From Streptomyces sp. CB01580 (GTDB lineage Bacteria; Actinomycetota; Actinomycetes; Streptomycetales; Streptomycetaceae): a DNA stretch of 64,000 nucleotides. Where the stretch lies: NCBI RefSeq assembly GCF_001905795.1, contig NZ_LIXJ01000006.1:232720-296719 (forward strand), in the 5' to 3' direction. This document shows positions 45,302 to 54,440 of the stretch, piece by piece. Below the pieces are notes generated by a model that ran no database searches, had not been told where the DNA came from, and saw only the letters and a list, made by a program, of their open reading frames with translations. Positions within the stretch are counted from its first letter, which is position 1, and each line of letters opens with the position of its first letter. The translations under genes were made by a program, and so were the position numbers.

Positions 45302-45888
45302 AGGGCTCGCGCGCAGGGGCGCTGCTGGCCGGGCTCACGGCCGCGCTCACCCTGGCGGCGTGCGGAGTCCCCCCGTCCGACGTCATCGAGGCCGGCGAAC
45401 CGGCGAGCGGCATGCTCCCTCCCAGTCCGAAGCCCCCGGTGCCCACCACCATCGCCCTCTACTTCCTGCACAAGGGAGAACTGAGGCCCTATCTGCGCAG
45501 GATCGGCGGCCCCGGGGACTACGGGGCCGTCGTGCGCCTTCTGTTCGCCGGACCGACCACGAGCGAGGCCACGACAGCCACGACGGAGCTGCCCCGCCTG
45601 ACGGACCCACTGGAGGTGGCGATCGGCGGCGACGACACCCTCTCCATCCATCTCCCCGAAGCTGTCCCTCCCCTCAGCCATCCGGCCATGCTGCAGTTGG
45701 CGTGCACGGTGGCCAACATGGCTCCGCCGCTTGCCATGGTGCCCGCGTACGGGAATCAGGACGGCGCCTCCGCGGCGCCTCCCGACACCGGCCAACGCTC
45801 CCCCGCGCACTCGAGCGTCCGTGTATTCGGGGACGGTTGGACGATCACGCAGTCGGCCGACTCGTGCCCCGACTCTCTCCAGCCGTAG
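45298..45888 (+). CDS. GerMN-like lipoprotein coupled to the two-component system
   Basis: 196 residues. Signal peptide ending in lipobox LTLAACGVPP, then a GerMN-like fold segment (TIALYFLHKGELRPYLRRI, AVVRLLFAGPTTSE). The GTG overlaps the kinase stop (GTGA). In Streptomyces, lipoproteins in kinase operons (CseA is the known example) tune the sensor from outside the membrane. A similar negative or positive modulator role is inferred here. Confidence 0.85.
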   Translation: MKGSRAGALLAGLTAALTLAACGVPPSDVIEAGEPASGMLPPSPKPPVPTTIALYFLHKGELRPYLRRIGGPGDYGAVVRLLFAGPTTSEATTATTELPRLTDPLEVAIGGDDTLSIHLPEAVPPLSHPAMLQLACTVANMAPPLAMVPAYGNQDGASAAPPDTGQRSPAHSSVRVFGDGWTITQSADSCPDSLQP

Positions 45889-46146
45889 GAGGAGCCCAGG
45901 CACGGCCCAACGAACCACATCGGTCCGCGTACGGGCGTGGGCGGCGGTCAGCGGCTGCCGAACGTTCGATGGCGCGCGGCCGGAGTCCGGTGACATCGGA
46001 CAGCGGACGTCGGTGTTGCGCAGCGGTACGGATTGTCCGCGAGCCGACCGCCAGGCCGAAAGCACTCCGCCGCCATCGCGAGCCCGAGGGCGCCGTAGCC
46101 GAGTCCTCGGCGCCCCCCACCGTCGCCGACCGCGTCTGCGATCCGC

Positions 46147-46280
46147 AAGCACGTCCTGGATCCTGGAGGTGTCCGCCCCTGTCATGGCCGACGCCCTCGG
46201 CCACCACCACGTCACCACCACCGAGCTTGCCGCCCTGACCGCAAGCACCTGGAGCCGGTGCGCCGCCGGGGACCGCCTAC
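46147..46280 (+). pseudogene. C-terminal remnant of a tyrosine recombinase/integrase
   Basis: The frame reads SWILEVSAPVMADALGHHHV, then TTTELAALTASTWSRCAAGD, similar to the end of actinobacterial site-specific integrases (ADALGYHHxTTTRL...GTWSRYAPGD), which contains the last catalytic His region. No upstream catalytic domain is found in any frame; 45889-46146 is otherwise empty. This marks the first mobile-element trace in the window. Confidence 0.45.
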
Positions 46281-46389
46281 GGTCATCATCCGGCTGGACC
46301 CCGCACAGCCCTGGCGCTGGAGCGCGACCGAGGTCTGCCGAGTGAAATCCGTTCGTCCCAGAAGGGCAGGGCGGGTGATACTCCGCCCC

Positions 46390-46851
46390 ATGAACGAGGT
46401 CTGCTTACGAACTGCTGAGCCCTATGAGGCCGGAGTGCTCACGGCGCTGACGCGCCGGTCGAAGGCGCACTGGGGCTATCCACAGGCGACGCTGGATCGG
46501 ATGGCGGGAATGCTGTCGATCAGCTCCGCCACCATTCGTGACGGGCACGTCGTTGTCGCGGAGCGGGACGGTGTGGTGACGGGCTACTACCAAATCACGG
46601 GCGAGCCTCCGCACGGCGAGCTGGCAGACCTGTTCCTCGAACCCGAGGCGATCGGCACCGGCCTGGGGAGGACGCTCTGGGAACACGCCGTCGACTCGGC
46701 CCACAGCGCGGGCTTCCACACCCTGACCCTGGAATCCGACCCTCACGCCGAAGGGTTCTACCTGCGTATGGGGGCCGAGCGCATCGGTGAACGAGAGGTC
46801 GCCCCAGGCCGGACGCTTCCGGTCTTGAGGGTCGCCTTCCACACGGCATGA
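46390..46851 (+). CDS. GNAT-family N-acetyltransferase
   Basis: 153 residues. GNAT core: VVAERDGVVTGYYQI, LADLFLEPEAIGTGLGRTLW (acetyl-CoA loop, here GTGLG) and the strand TLTLESDPHAEGFYLRMGAERIG. It has the small stand-alone size of general acetyltransferases acting on small molecules or protein N-termini. No ribosome site of note; the ATG fits the family start. Not linked to neighbours. Confidence 0.88.
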   Translation: MNEVCLRTAEPYEAGVLTALTRRSKAHWGYPQATLDRMAGMLSISSATIRDGHVVVAERDGVVTGYYQITGEPPHGELADLFLEPEAIGTGLGRTLWEHAVDSAHSAGFHTLTLESDPHAEGFYLRMGAERIGEREVAPGRTLPVLRVAFHTA

Positions 46852-47458
46852 CAGCCCCCGGGCGGGGATGGGACCGGTGCTTCACGCTCTCGCCGAGCTG
46901 ATGCACGGGTCCGGCCCGATCGAAACACCCACACCGCTCTCGCCCGTGTCCGTGGCGGTCCGACGGCCATCGGCGAGCCGGCCCGGACCGCGCGCATCGA
47001 CCCTCTTCCCTTCGCCACGCAGTTGTGTGAACACCGCGCCACCTGCGCCGACACCCGGACATTCGCACAGACCCTGCCCGCCGACCGGGTTCGTCGGCCG
47101 AGCATCGCCGGTACCCCGCCCAGGCACGCGAAGCAATCAGAGCACGCCACGCAGCATTCCGGCCACAACACTTCGCCCGGGCCACCACCTTCAGGACGTC
47201 GTGAGGTACAGCACCGCAGCCGATGCGGGCTCGTCCACCCCGACGGCCGATGTCCACGACTCGGCCATTGGCCGGCATCGAGCCGCCCGCAGCACCGACG
47301 CGTCCAGCGGGTCCGCGCCGCGAGCGGGCCCTCGGTGCGCCTGGTGCTCCGCGGGCCGGCCCTCCTTCCAGGGGCCGCGGAAATCCGTGGACGTACCTGC
47401 GGCAGATCACCTACCGTGTGACTCCACGCCCTGAGATGGACGGAAGGAGGCGAGTGCC
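46852..47458. other. Gene-poor stretch
   Basis: About 600 bases with no frame on either strand that shows recognisable domains or start signals. Weak reading frames exist but look like shadows. A TACCGT at 47413-47418 could be the -10 of the downstream leader and GNAT gene. Confidence 0.5.
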
Positions 47459-47521
47459 GTGCGGTTCACACCTTTCCAGCGCTCCCCTTTCCGCTGTCCC
47501 GGCGTGGTTCGTGAGATCTGA
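47459..47521 (+). CDS. Possible 20-residue leader peptide
   Basis: GTG with an excellent ribosome site (GGAAGGAGG, eight bases upstream), encoding VRFTPFQRSPFRCPGVVREI, stop at 47519-47521, 40 bases before the GNAT gene. The signal is stronger than for many real genes here. It may be a regulatory leader ORF or chance. Confidence 0.35.
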   Translation: MRFTPFQRSPFRCPGVVREI

Positions 47522-47560
47522 CCGGGAGCGCTCCAAGCAGCCTGTATCCCGGAGGAATCC

Positions 47561-48469
47561 ATGACCGATCCGGTCATCCGCGCGCTCTCCGCGAGCGACG
47601 CCCGTCTCTTCGACGCACTGCCCGACCCACTGGGCGCCCGTGAAGGCCATCGGCGTACCCGGTTCCGCACCGACTGGATGCGTGTCGCCCTGCGCGACGG
47701 CGAGGTCGTCGCGCGTGGCGCGTGGTGGGGCGGCCCCGACGACTCGAAGCCCGTCAACATCAACTGGTTCGACGTGGCCGAGGGCGAGGAGGAGGCGGGG
47801 GCCGAGCTCCTGCGCTCCGCTCCCTGGCAGGTCGAGCTCGAGATCAACCTGCCCGGCGACTGGCGGGACAAGCCCGACCTGCGCGCCGCCGCCGATGCAC
47901 GCTTCGCCGCCGCACGAGCCGCCGGGTACGAGCGCCTGGTAGAACGCTTCCTGTACCGCTGGACCCCGGACCGAGGCCTGCCCGAGCGACCCGGACGCCT
48001 GCGCTTCAGTGCCGAACCCGACGACACCGTGTTCTTCGGCGCGTTGCGCCGGATCCACTCCGTCACCCTGGATGCCCACGCGCTCAGGGCTATCGAGGAG
48101 GGCGGCCTCGACCAAGCCGCCCAGGAGGAACTCGACTTCTTCCACTGGTGCCCCTCCCCACGGGAGTGGTGGCAGACCGCGTACACGCCGGAAGGCGACC
48201 TGGTCGGCATCCACATCCCGGCCCACAACCCCTCCGGTCCGACCATCGGCTTCATCGGAGTCGTCCCGGAACAGCGCGGTCACGGCTATGCCTACGACCT
48301 CCTCGCCGAGTGCACCCACTTCCTCGTCGAGGAGGGCGCGGAGTTCGTCAGCGGAGCGACGGACCGGGGCAACTTCCCCATGGCCGCGAACTTCGCCAGG
48401 GCCGGCTTCCCCGTCGTGAGGGAACGCATCAACTTCCGTCCTGCAGGCCAAGCGGCCTGCGAGGAGTAG
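47561..48469 (+). CDS. GNAT-superfamily acetyltransferase, two-domain
   Basis: 302 residues. The C-terminal GNAT fold is seen in GIHIPAHNPSGPTIGFIGVV, PEQRGHGYAYDLLAECTHFL and GATDRGNFPMAANFARAGFP; an N-terminal half of similar size shows a degenerate GNAT-like pattern (VALRDGEVVARGAWWG). The PEQRGHGYA acetyl-CoA loop is intact. ATG behind CGGAGGAA. It is followed by a strong hairpin and preceded by a possible leader peptide. The substrate is unknown. Confidence 0.85.
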   Translation: MTDPVIRALSASDARLFDALPDPLGAREGHRRTRFRTDWMRVALRDGEVVARGAWWGGPDDSKPVNINWFDVAEGEEEAGAELLRSAPWQVELEINLPGDWRDKPDLRAAADARFAAARAAGYERLVERFLYRWTPDRGLPERPGRLRFSAEPDDTVFFGALRRIHSVTLDAHALRAIEEGGLDQAAQEELDFFHWCPSPREWWQTAYTPEGDLVGIHIPAHNPSGPTIGFIGVVPEQRGHGYAYDLLAECTHFLVEEGAEFVSGATDRGNFPMAANFARAGFPVVRERINFRPAGQAACEE

Positions 48470-48479
48470 CACTCGATGC

Positions 48480-48510
48480 GGGGTCCGGCCCGAGGACAGG
48501 TCCGGACCCC
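48480..48510 (+). terminator. Terminator after the GNAT gene
   Basis: Nine-bp perfect stem GGGGTCCGG/CCGGACCCC with a 13-base loop, followed by TTGT, eleven bases after the stop codon. Confidence 0.75.
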
Positions 48511-48656
48511 TTGTCCGTGACATGCGGTATCTGCGCTGTGGCAAGCAGCCACCATCTACCGCCTTGCGGGAGCGAAGTCCGTCTCTCCCCCGTCATGTTC
48601 TTCGCGGTCCTGCAAGCGGGCCGCTGGCTTCCGAGCCGGCATGGCTCTGCCCCTCT

Positions 48657-48860
48657 GTGGGCGTGTTCCTCGGTCTGGACGTCGGCACGACCACTCATCA
48701 CGGTCACGGGCTCACGCCGGCCGGGAAGAAGGCCTCCGACAGGCCGCTGCCCAACAGCGAGCCGAAGCTGCGGGCCGTCCTCGACAAGCTCATGGCCGAG
48801 TTCGGCACGGTCCTGGTGATCGTCGACCAGCCCGCCCCCATCGGCGCCTCCCGCAGCTAC
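48657..48860 (+). pseudogene. IS110-family transposase, N-terminal fragment
   Basis: The frame reads VGVFLGLDVGTTTHHGHGLT, PAGKKASDRPLPNSEPKLRA, then FGTVLVIVDQPAPIGA, the start of IS110 DEDD transposases (GLDVGK... first catalytic Asp, VVDQP). The similarity stops after about 65 residues; the rest of the 400-residue protein is missing. 48861-49213 contains no recognisable gene. Confidence 0.75.
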
Positions 48861-49213
48861 CACGGCCGATCCCGAGCCCACGGGAAAGCCCAAAGAGGCT
48901 CCCCTCCGCCTGGCCCGGCACCGCGTCAGCGTGCCCCTCGCGATGCCCCACGACGGCACCTTCCACGAACCCCGAACCTCTCGCCTCGCTTGACAGAAGA
49001 CACGAGGCCCCCCGGCAGACTCTTCTCCGCTGACGGGGCCGCCCCGCCCTCCCGATGGAGCGTGCGTCCCGCGACGCGATCTCCTGACTTGCGCCCCATC
49101 GGCCGCGTACGCACCGCGGCCGGGACGGCGTCCTGCGGTTACGAGCCGCGCACCTCCCCACCGTGCACAAGGTGACGACCGAGGAGAACGGCCGCCACGA
49201 GGCGATGAAGCAC

Positions 49214-50572
49214 TCACCCGGTGTCGCCGGTCGCGGCGAAGCGGACCCATGCACGCTGCAGTTCCCGGGATACCACCGAGACCACCGGCGTTGGTCGGTC
49301 GCCGAAGAGGTGTCGGCCGGTGGGGCTGTCCAGCGTGCCGAACGCCAGGGGGACATCGAGGCTGTGGCAGGCGCCCAGGACTCCGCCGGACGCCGGGGCC
49401 GTCAGTTGCAGCTCGAAGAGGAACGAGGTGCCTCCAGCCGCTTGGTTCGCCTGGGCCAGCCGCAGTGAGGGCATCCGGAAGAGGGCATCGGAGTACACCA
49501 GTTCGATCAATTCTTCGGGGGTGGCCTGCGGGTAGGCGGCACGGTAGGCGTCGGCGCCGTCCGGTGCCGGGGCGAACAGGTCGAGGGCCGTACGGGCCTC
49601 GTCCTCGGTGAAGGTGCCCAGCCGCCCCATCATGACGCTGAACAGCCGGAATTCATCACGGGTGTGGCCGACGAGGAGCTCGATCCCTCCTGTACGGCCG
49701 CCGGCCAGCGCCGTCCAGGGCGTTTCGGTGAGCACCACGCCGTCGAGGACCGGGCACACGGCGACACCGATCTGCGAGAGCCGCCCCCACCTCTTGCGGT
49801 GGCCGGGAAGGTCGACACGAAGGGCGGTGAGCTCGCCGGCCAGGCGCAAGGGATCGATGCCGGACAGGGCTTCGATGTCGGGTGCCGCGCCGACCCGGCT
49901 CGCGAGCGCGACGGTGACTTCTTCCGCCAGCACACGGGTGCACAGCGTTCCCGGGACCGAGTGCACGATGGCCCTGCGAAACAGCCCGTGCGCCCGCTTC
50001 ATCGTCAGCAGGGCCGCGATCGACCCTGCCCCGGCGGACTGTCCCGCTACCGTGACCTGGTCAGGGTCTCCACCGAAGGCGGCGATGTTGCGCCGTACCC
50101 ATTCCAAGGCCGCGATCTGGTCGAGAAGCCCGCGATTGGCCGGTGCGCCCTCGACAAGAGCGAAACCCTCAACTGCCACCCGGTAGTTGATGCTCACCAC
50201 GACCAGGCCCGCGCTGGTCAGGGACGCAGGGTCGTACATCGGATCGCTGGAGGCCCCCGCGATGTAGGCACCACCGTGGATCCACACCAGCACCGGCAGC
50301 CCGGCCGTCCCCAGGGCCGGGGTGCTGACGTTGAGCGTGAGCCAGTCGTTCCCGACCGAGCTCTCGGCCGTCGGTCCCGCCTGCGGAACCACGGGGCCGA
50401 ACTCGGCCGTCCGCTTCGTCCCGGCCCACCCCTCGACCGGGGCCGGTGCCTGGAAGCGCAGGGGACCGACCGGCGGCTGAGCATAGGGGATGCCACGAAA
50501 CACCGCATGGTTCTCCTGCCGGCGCCCTTCGACGAGGCCCTCCGCAGTCCGTGCTCCTGGTTGTTCGGACAT
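49214..50572 (-). CDS. Type-B carboxylesterase / para-nitrobenzyl esterase-like
   Basis: 452 residues. N-terminal FRGIPYAQPPVGPLRF and WLTLNVSTP are the usual start; oxyanion WIHGGAYIAG, nucleophile GQSAGAGS, acid region GHTRDEFRLF, and ACHSLDVPLAF with the catalytic His. Family members are about 490-510 residues; this one ends at FAATGDTG, missing some 40 C-terminal residues after the catalytic His, next to insertion-sequence debris. Divergent from a TetR gene. GGAGGAAGGG precedes the ATG. It hydrolyses carboxylic esters. Confidence 0.9.
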   Translation of the reverse strand: MSEQPGARTAEGLVEGRRQENHAVFRGIPYAQPPVGPLRFQAPAPVEGWAGTKRTAEFGPVVPQAGPTAESSVGNDWLTLNVSTPALGTAGLPVLVWIHGGAYIAGASSDPMYDPASLTSAGLVVVSINYRVAVEGFALVEGAPANRGLLDQIAALEWVRRNIAAFGGDPDQVTVAGQSAGAGSIAALLTMKRAHGLFRRAIVHSVPGTLCTRVLAEEVTVALASRVGAAPDIEALSGIDPLRLAGELTALRVDLPGHRKRWGRLSQIGVAVCPVLDGVVLTETPWTALAGGRTGGIELLVGHTRDEFRLFSVMMGRLGTFTEDEARTALDLFAPAPDGADAYRAAYPQATPEELIELVYSDALFRMPSLRLAQANQAAGGTSFLFELQLTAPASGGVLGACHSLDVPLAFGTLDSPTGRHLFGDRPTPVVSVVSRELQRAWVRFAATGDTG

Positions 50573-50617
50573 GCCACGCCCTTCCTCCACGAACGGACTC
50601 CCCAGCTTTTACCGGTC

Positions 50618-50642
50618 AGCTGTAATATGTCAACTGTATTGA
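50618..50642. promoter_or_regulatory. Shared promoter/operator region between esterase and TetR
   Basis: AT-rich island in the 87-base divergent gap with two direct copies of CTGTAAT/CTGTATT (50620 and 50634, 14 bases apart) and a minus-strand TTGACA at 50632-50627 that could be the -35 of the esterase. TetR binding here would control both genes. The exact operator is not clear. Confidence 0.4.
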
Positions 50643-50659
50643 AACAGGGGAGGCCAACG

Positions 50660-51262
50660 ATGCCCAAGCAGGTGGATCACCGTGAACGCCGCGAGACGAT
50701 CGCCCGAGCACTGTGGCGCGTAGTGGAACAACGCGGCATCGCACACGCGAGCGTCCGCGAAGTGGCCCAGGAAGCGGGCATCTCCCACGGCGCGGTGCAG
50801 CACTACTTCGCCACCCGGGAAGAAATCTTGGTCTTCGCCATGGACTTCGCGTCCGAACAGACATCACTGCGCGTCGCCGAGGCCGTCGGAGAACTCGGCA
50901 ACCCACCACACCCCCGTGACATGCTCCGGGTGATGCTTGCGGAGATGCTCCCTCTCCATCCCGACGCACGCGCGACGAGCCGGATGAGCGCCGCCTACGT
51001 CCTAGAGGCACTGCACAACGCGAACATCCATACACGCGCACGCGACGGGCTGACTCACGGCCGCGACCTCACCGAGCAGATCGTCCGCCAGGCAATCATC
51101 GACGGCCACATCAGCCCCGACCGCGACCCGGCGACAGAGACCAACCTGCTCCTGGCACTCACCGGCTTGACCCCGCTCATCGAACTGGGCGTGATCGAGC
51201 CCCGAGAGGCCCTGACCGCCGTCGACCAGCACCTCAACCGGCTGTTCACGACCAAGCCCTGA
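50660..51262 (+). CDS. TetR-family regulator, divergent from esterase
   Basis: 200 residues. N-terminal HTH (REVAQEAGISHGAVQHYFAT, about 32-51) and a TetR C-terminal ligand domain. BetI-like start (RRETIARALWRVVEQRGIAHASV). ATG behind GGGGAGG. Likely represses the divergent carboxylesterase gene and itself; inducer unknown. Confidence 0.9.
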   Translation: MPKQVDHRERRETIARALWRVVEQRGIAHASVREVAQEAGISHGAVQHYFATREEILVFAMDFASEQTSLRVAEAVGELGNPPHPRDMLRVMLAEMLPLHPDARATSRMSAAYVLEALHNANIHTRARDGLTHGRDLTEQIVRQAIIDGHISPDRDPATETNLLLALTGLTPLIELGVIEPREALTAVDQHLNRLFTTKP

Positions 51263-51636
51263 CCGCACCCGATCGCCGGCGGTCACGTTCCGGTACGAAC
51301 GCCCCCTCAGATCGACGAAGCAGGAACGCCGCTCCCGGCTCGCCGAGCACTGTCGGTCGCAGGGGCGAGATCCCGGCCAGGCCTCCAGCCCGTGTGACGC
51401 GTGCCGGTGAACGAACCTCGGATCTCAGGAGCCGATCCAGGGCACCGGCAACTCAGGTGGGGGCTGCCCTGCTCCGGGGATGCGGCGCGGCTGTTGTCCG
51501 GGCTTCGTTTGCAAGGCCGCGGGCCGCCGACACCGAACAACGCCGCCGGGCCAGACGCCTCCCGGCACCGGACGACACGACGAACCGGAGGGATTCGGGG
51601 CATGCGGGGCAGACGGCTCGAAGCGGAGCGGGGGCG

Positions 51637-51984
51637 GTGGGCGCAGCAGTCGCGATGTCGCTGCTCCTGGGATGTGCGGCACGCACCGGCGAGGACGCGG
51701 ACCTCCGGCCGACGGCGAACGTCCGGGCGCCGGGCCCGCAGCAGATCCTCGATACCGCCGAACAGTTCCTGGAACGCGACTGCGTGCGCCGCCGCGGCTT
51801 CCGCTTCCGGGTGGTCCCGTCGGCCGTCAGTACCGCAGCAGAACTTGTTGCGTATCCGGTCCAACCGGAGGCCGACGCCCCTGCCGCACCCGCTCGGGGC
51901 CGTCGGCGTGGGCCTCCGCCCCGTCATGCAGGTGTCGCGACGAGGCTCCCGATGCGGAGCCGGCGCGAGCCCTCGAGCCGATGA
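51637..51984 (+). pseudogene. Lipoprotein N-terminal remnant
   Basis: VGAAVAMSLLLGCAARTGED has a lipobox (LLLGC), and QQILDTAEQFLERDCVRRRG then FRF matches the start of a Streptomyces lipoprotein group with a CMxxxGF motif. After about 65 residues the frame degenerates into Arg/Pro-rich sequence with no similarity. The rest of 51263-52266 shows no other gene. Confidence 0.4.
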
Positions 51985-52266
51985 ACGCTCGCCCAGTGGG
52001 GTGCGGAACCCGGGGTGGACGCCAGGGCTCTCGGCCACGACTTCATCGACGCCACCAGTCGGACCTACGCGCAGTGGCGGGCTCAGCTCCGCATGGGCCC
52101 CGGCGGGGGGCGGAGGCCGCTTCGTCCGCCCCGCTCCTGTGTCCGACCCGGTTTACGGGAGGCCGGTCGCCTCTTTCCGGTGGGTGGTTGCGGTGCGTGA
52201 TGGGGTGCCGGTCGGTTCCGGTCACACTTGGCGGGTGAGCGACCGTGAGATCAGGAGAGGTTCGGG

Positions 52267-52884
52267 ATGGGTGAGGGGTTCACACGCCGTACGCAGAGCC
52301 GGTGGGGCGAGGGTGCCGCGCTGAAGGAGGAGATCGTCCGGGCTGCGGCGCGGATGCTGATGGAGTCGGGCCGGGAGCGGGATCTGTCGCTGCGTGCGGT
52401 GGCGCGGGAGGTCGGGATCTCGGCGCCCAGCATCTATCTGCACTTCAAGGACCGTGCGGAGTTGGTGGCGACGGTGACTCAGCGGGCGTACGCGCGGCTG
52501 GCCGCCGAGTTGCGGGAAGCCTGGACGGGCGAGCGGGAGGCCGGGGCGCATGCCGCCCTGCGGGCACTGGCGCAGCGGTACTGCGGCTTCGCGCTGGACA
52601 ACCCCCGGGTGTACCGGCTGCTGTTCGGGATCGAGCGGATCGAGGTGTCACGGGACGAGGCGGCATCGCATCCGTTGTGGACGGTGCATGCCGTGTGGGC
52701 CGACGCGGTGGCGGCCTGCCACGGCGAGCACGGGGGAACGACCGACCCCGAGCGGGTGACCGCCCTGCTGTGGGCGTCGGTGCACGGACTGGCCGCGATG
52801 GCGGTGGCGGTTCCGTTCGCGGCGGACCGGGAGCGGATCGAGGGAATGGTGGACGACCTCCTCGATCTGGTGGTGGCCAGATAG
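52267..52884 (+). CDS. TetR-family regulator of the P450 operon
   Basis: 205 residues. HTH in LRAVAREVGISAPSIYLHFK (about 42-61) with YLHFKDRAELV following; a WHG/TetR_C_33-type ligand domain (YRLLFGIERIEV, LLWASVHGLAAMAVA). The ATG follows AGGAGAGG. It sits 100 bases before a P450 gene in the same direction, with a small palindrome in the gap, and so probably represses the P450-ferredoxin-reductase set. Confidence 0.9.
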   Translation: MGEGFTRRTQSRWGEGAALKEEIVRAAARMLMESGRERDLSLRAVAREVGISAPSIYLHFKDRAELVATVTQRAYARLAAELREAWTGEREAGAHAALRALAQRYCGFALDNPRVYRLLFGIERIEVSRDEAASHPLWTVHAVWADAVAACHGEHGGTTDPERVTALLWASVHGLAAMAVAVPFAADRERIEGMVDDLLDLVVAR

Positions 52885-52929
52885 AGCGCAACGGCCGGTA
52901 ACCCTCCGCGATTTAGTTGTATGAGGCTA

Positions 52930-52942
52930 CTAACGCTGTTAG
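52930..52942. promoter_or_regulatory. Candidate TetR operator before the P450 gene
   Basis: CTAACGCTGTTAG, inverted repeat with arms CTAAC/GTTAG and three-base centre, in the AT-richer part of the TetR-P450 gap, 42 bases before the P450 start. Confidence 0.5.
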
Positions 52943-52983
52943 GAAAGTGGCCACGTGATCCCTCTTCCCCACGGAGGCACCGT

Positions 52984-54210
52984 ATGACCGAGACCGCGGA
53001 CACCACGGTCGAACTGCCCGAACACCCCAGCCCCCGGGCGGCCGGCTGCCCGTTCGACCCCCCGCCCGCGCTGCGGACGCTCCAGGCGGACAGCCCCGTC
53101 GCCCGGGTGCGGATCTGGGACGGCAGCAGCCCCTGGCTGATCACCCGGCACGATCACCTGCGCACACTGCTCGGCGATCCGCGCGTCAGTTCCGACCCGG
53201 CACTGCCGGGATTCCCGCACCGCAATGCCGGGATGAGGGAGCGGGACCGGCAGAACCCCACGTTCCTCAACATGGACGACCCCGAGCACGCTCGGCTGCG
53301 TCGCATGGTGACCGCCCCCTTCGCGGTCAAGCGGATGAATGCGCTGCGGCCGGCGGTCCAGAAGATCGTCGACGATCTGATCGACGAGATGCTCGCCGGC
53401 CCCAGGCCCGTCGACCTGGTCGAGGCGTTCGCACTGCCGGTCCCCAGCCTGGTCATCTGCGAACTGCTGGGCGTCCCGTACGAGAAGCACGACTTCTTCC
53501 AGCGCCGCACCAAGGTCATCGTCCGTCGCACGTCGACGCCCGAGGAGGTGCGGGAGGCGACCGAGGCACTCACCGACTATCTCGACGACCTCCTGACCGC
53601 CAAACGCGCGACGCCCGGCGACGACCTGTTGTCCGAACTCGCCGTCAAACGTGTGGCCACCGGCGAGATGTCGCAGCGCGAAGCCGCGCGGATGGGCGTC
53701 CTGCTGCTGGGCGCGGGGCACGAGACGACGGCCAACATGATCGCGCTGGGCACCCTCGCCCTTCTGGAGAACCCGGACCAACTCGCCCTGCTGCGCGAGT
53801 CGGAGGACCCCGCGGCGACCTCTGCCGCGGTCGAGGAACTGCTGCGCTACCTGAACATCACCCACTCCGGACGCCGCCGGGTGGCGCTGGAGGACATCGA
53901 GGTGGACGGCCTCACCATCCGTGCGGGCGAGGGCATCATCTTCGCCAACGACATCGCCAACCGCGACCCCGACGCCTTCCCCGACCCGGACCGCCTCGAC
54001 GTCACCCGCGACGCCCGCCGCCACGTCGCCTTCGGGTTCGGCGTGCACCAGTGCCTGGGGCAGCCGCTGGCCCGCGTCGAGTTGCAGTGCGTCTACAGCA
54101 CCCTCTACAAGCGCGTCCCCACTCTCCAGTTGGCCACCGGCATCGACCGACTGGACTTCAAGCACGACGGCTTCGTCTACGGCGTCTACGCACTGCCCGT
54201 CACCTGGTGA
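52984..54210 (+). CDS. Cytochrome P450, CYP105-like
   Basis: 408 residues. I-helix GAGHETTANM (proton-relay Thr), K-helix EELLRY (ExxR-type position), and heme loop FGFGVHQCLGQ with axial Cys357. Full length for bacterial class I P450s; the N-terminal PSPRAAGCPFDPPP and FLNMDDPEHARLRRM are typical of the CYP105/107 group. It hydroxylates or epoxidises a small molecule with electrons from the ferredoxin and reductase encoded downstream. ATG at 52984 with GGAGG nearby. Substrate unknown. Confidence 0.93.
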   Translation: MTETADTTVELPEHPSPRAAGCPFDPPPALRTLQADSPVARVRIWDGSSPWLITRHDHLRTLLGDPRVSSDPALPGFPHRNAGMRERDRQNPTFLNMDDPEHARLRRMVTAPFAVKRMNALRPAVQKIVDDLIDEMLAGPRPVDLVEAFALPVPSLVICELLGVPYEKHDFFQRRTKVIVRRTSTPEEVREATEALTDYLDDLLTAKRATPGDDLLSELAVKRVATGEMSQREAARMGVLLLGAGHETTANMIALGTLALLENPDQLALLRESEDPAATSAAVEELLRYLNITHSGRRRVALEDIEVDGLTIRAGEGIIFANDIANRDPDAFPDPDRLDVTRDARRHVAFGFGVHQCLGQPLARVELQCVYSTLYKRVPTLQLATGIDRLDFKHDGFVYGVYALPVTW

Positions 54211-54245
54211 CCCGTCACTGTCCCCCGAGCGGAAACGAGAAGCCC

Positions 54246-54440
54246 ATGCGCGTGGAAGTCGACCAGCCCAAGTGTGTCGCCTCCGGCCAGTGCGTCCTGC
54301 TGGCCCCCGATGTCTTCGACCAGGACGACGACGGCATCGTCGAACTGCTCACCGACACCCCCGACCCCGCCCACCACGACGATGTCAGGGAGTCGGCTAC
54401 CGTCTGCCCGGCCGCGGCGATCCGCCTGGTCGGGGCGTGA
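54246..54440 (+). CDS. [3Fe-4S] ferredoxin, P450 partner
   Basis: 64 residues: MRVEVDQPKCVASGQCVLLA with Cys10 and Cys16, and Cys54 in ESATVCPAAAI. One Cys of the 4Fe pattern is replaced, leaving three ligands, the standard [3Fe-4S] ferredoxin of Streptomyces P450 systems. It carries electrons from the reductase to the P450. ATG 36 bases after the P450 stop; its stop overlaps the reductase start (GTGA). Confidence 0.93.
   Translation: MRVEVDQPKCVASGQCVLLAPDVFDQDDDGIVELLTDTPDPAHHDDVRESATVCPAAAIRLVGA

Noticed and set aside
46595..47410. A 271-residue minus-strand frame beyond the GNAT gene
   Set aside because: It overlaps the real GNAT coding sequence and shows no domain.
49050..49213. Possible extra transposase piece (LRAAHLPTVHKVTTEENGRH)
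   Set aside because: I cannot match it to any family with confidence, so it is left as unassigned sequence.
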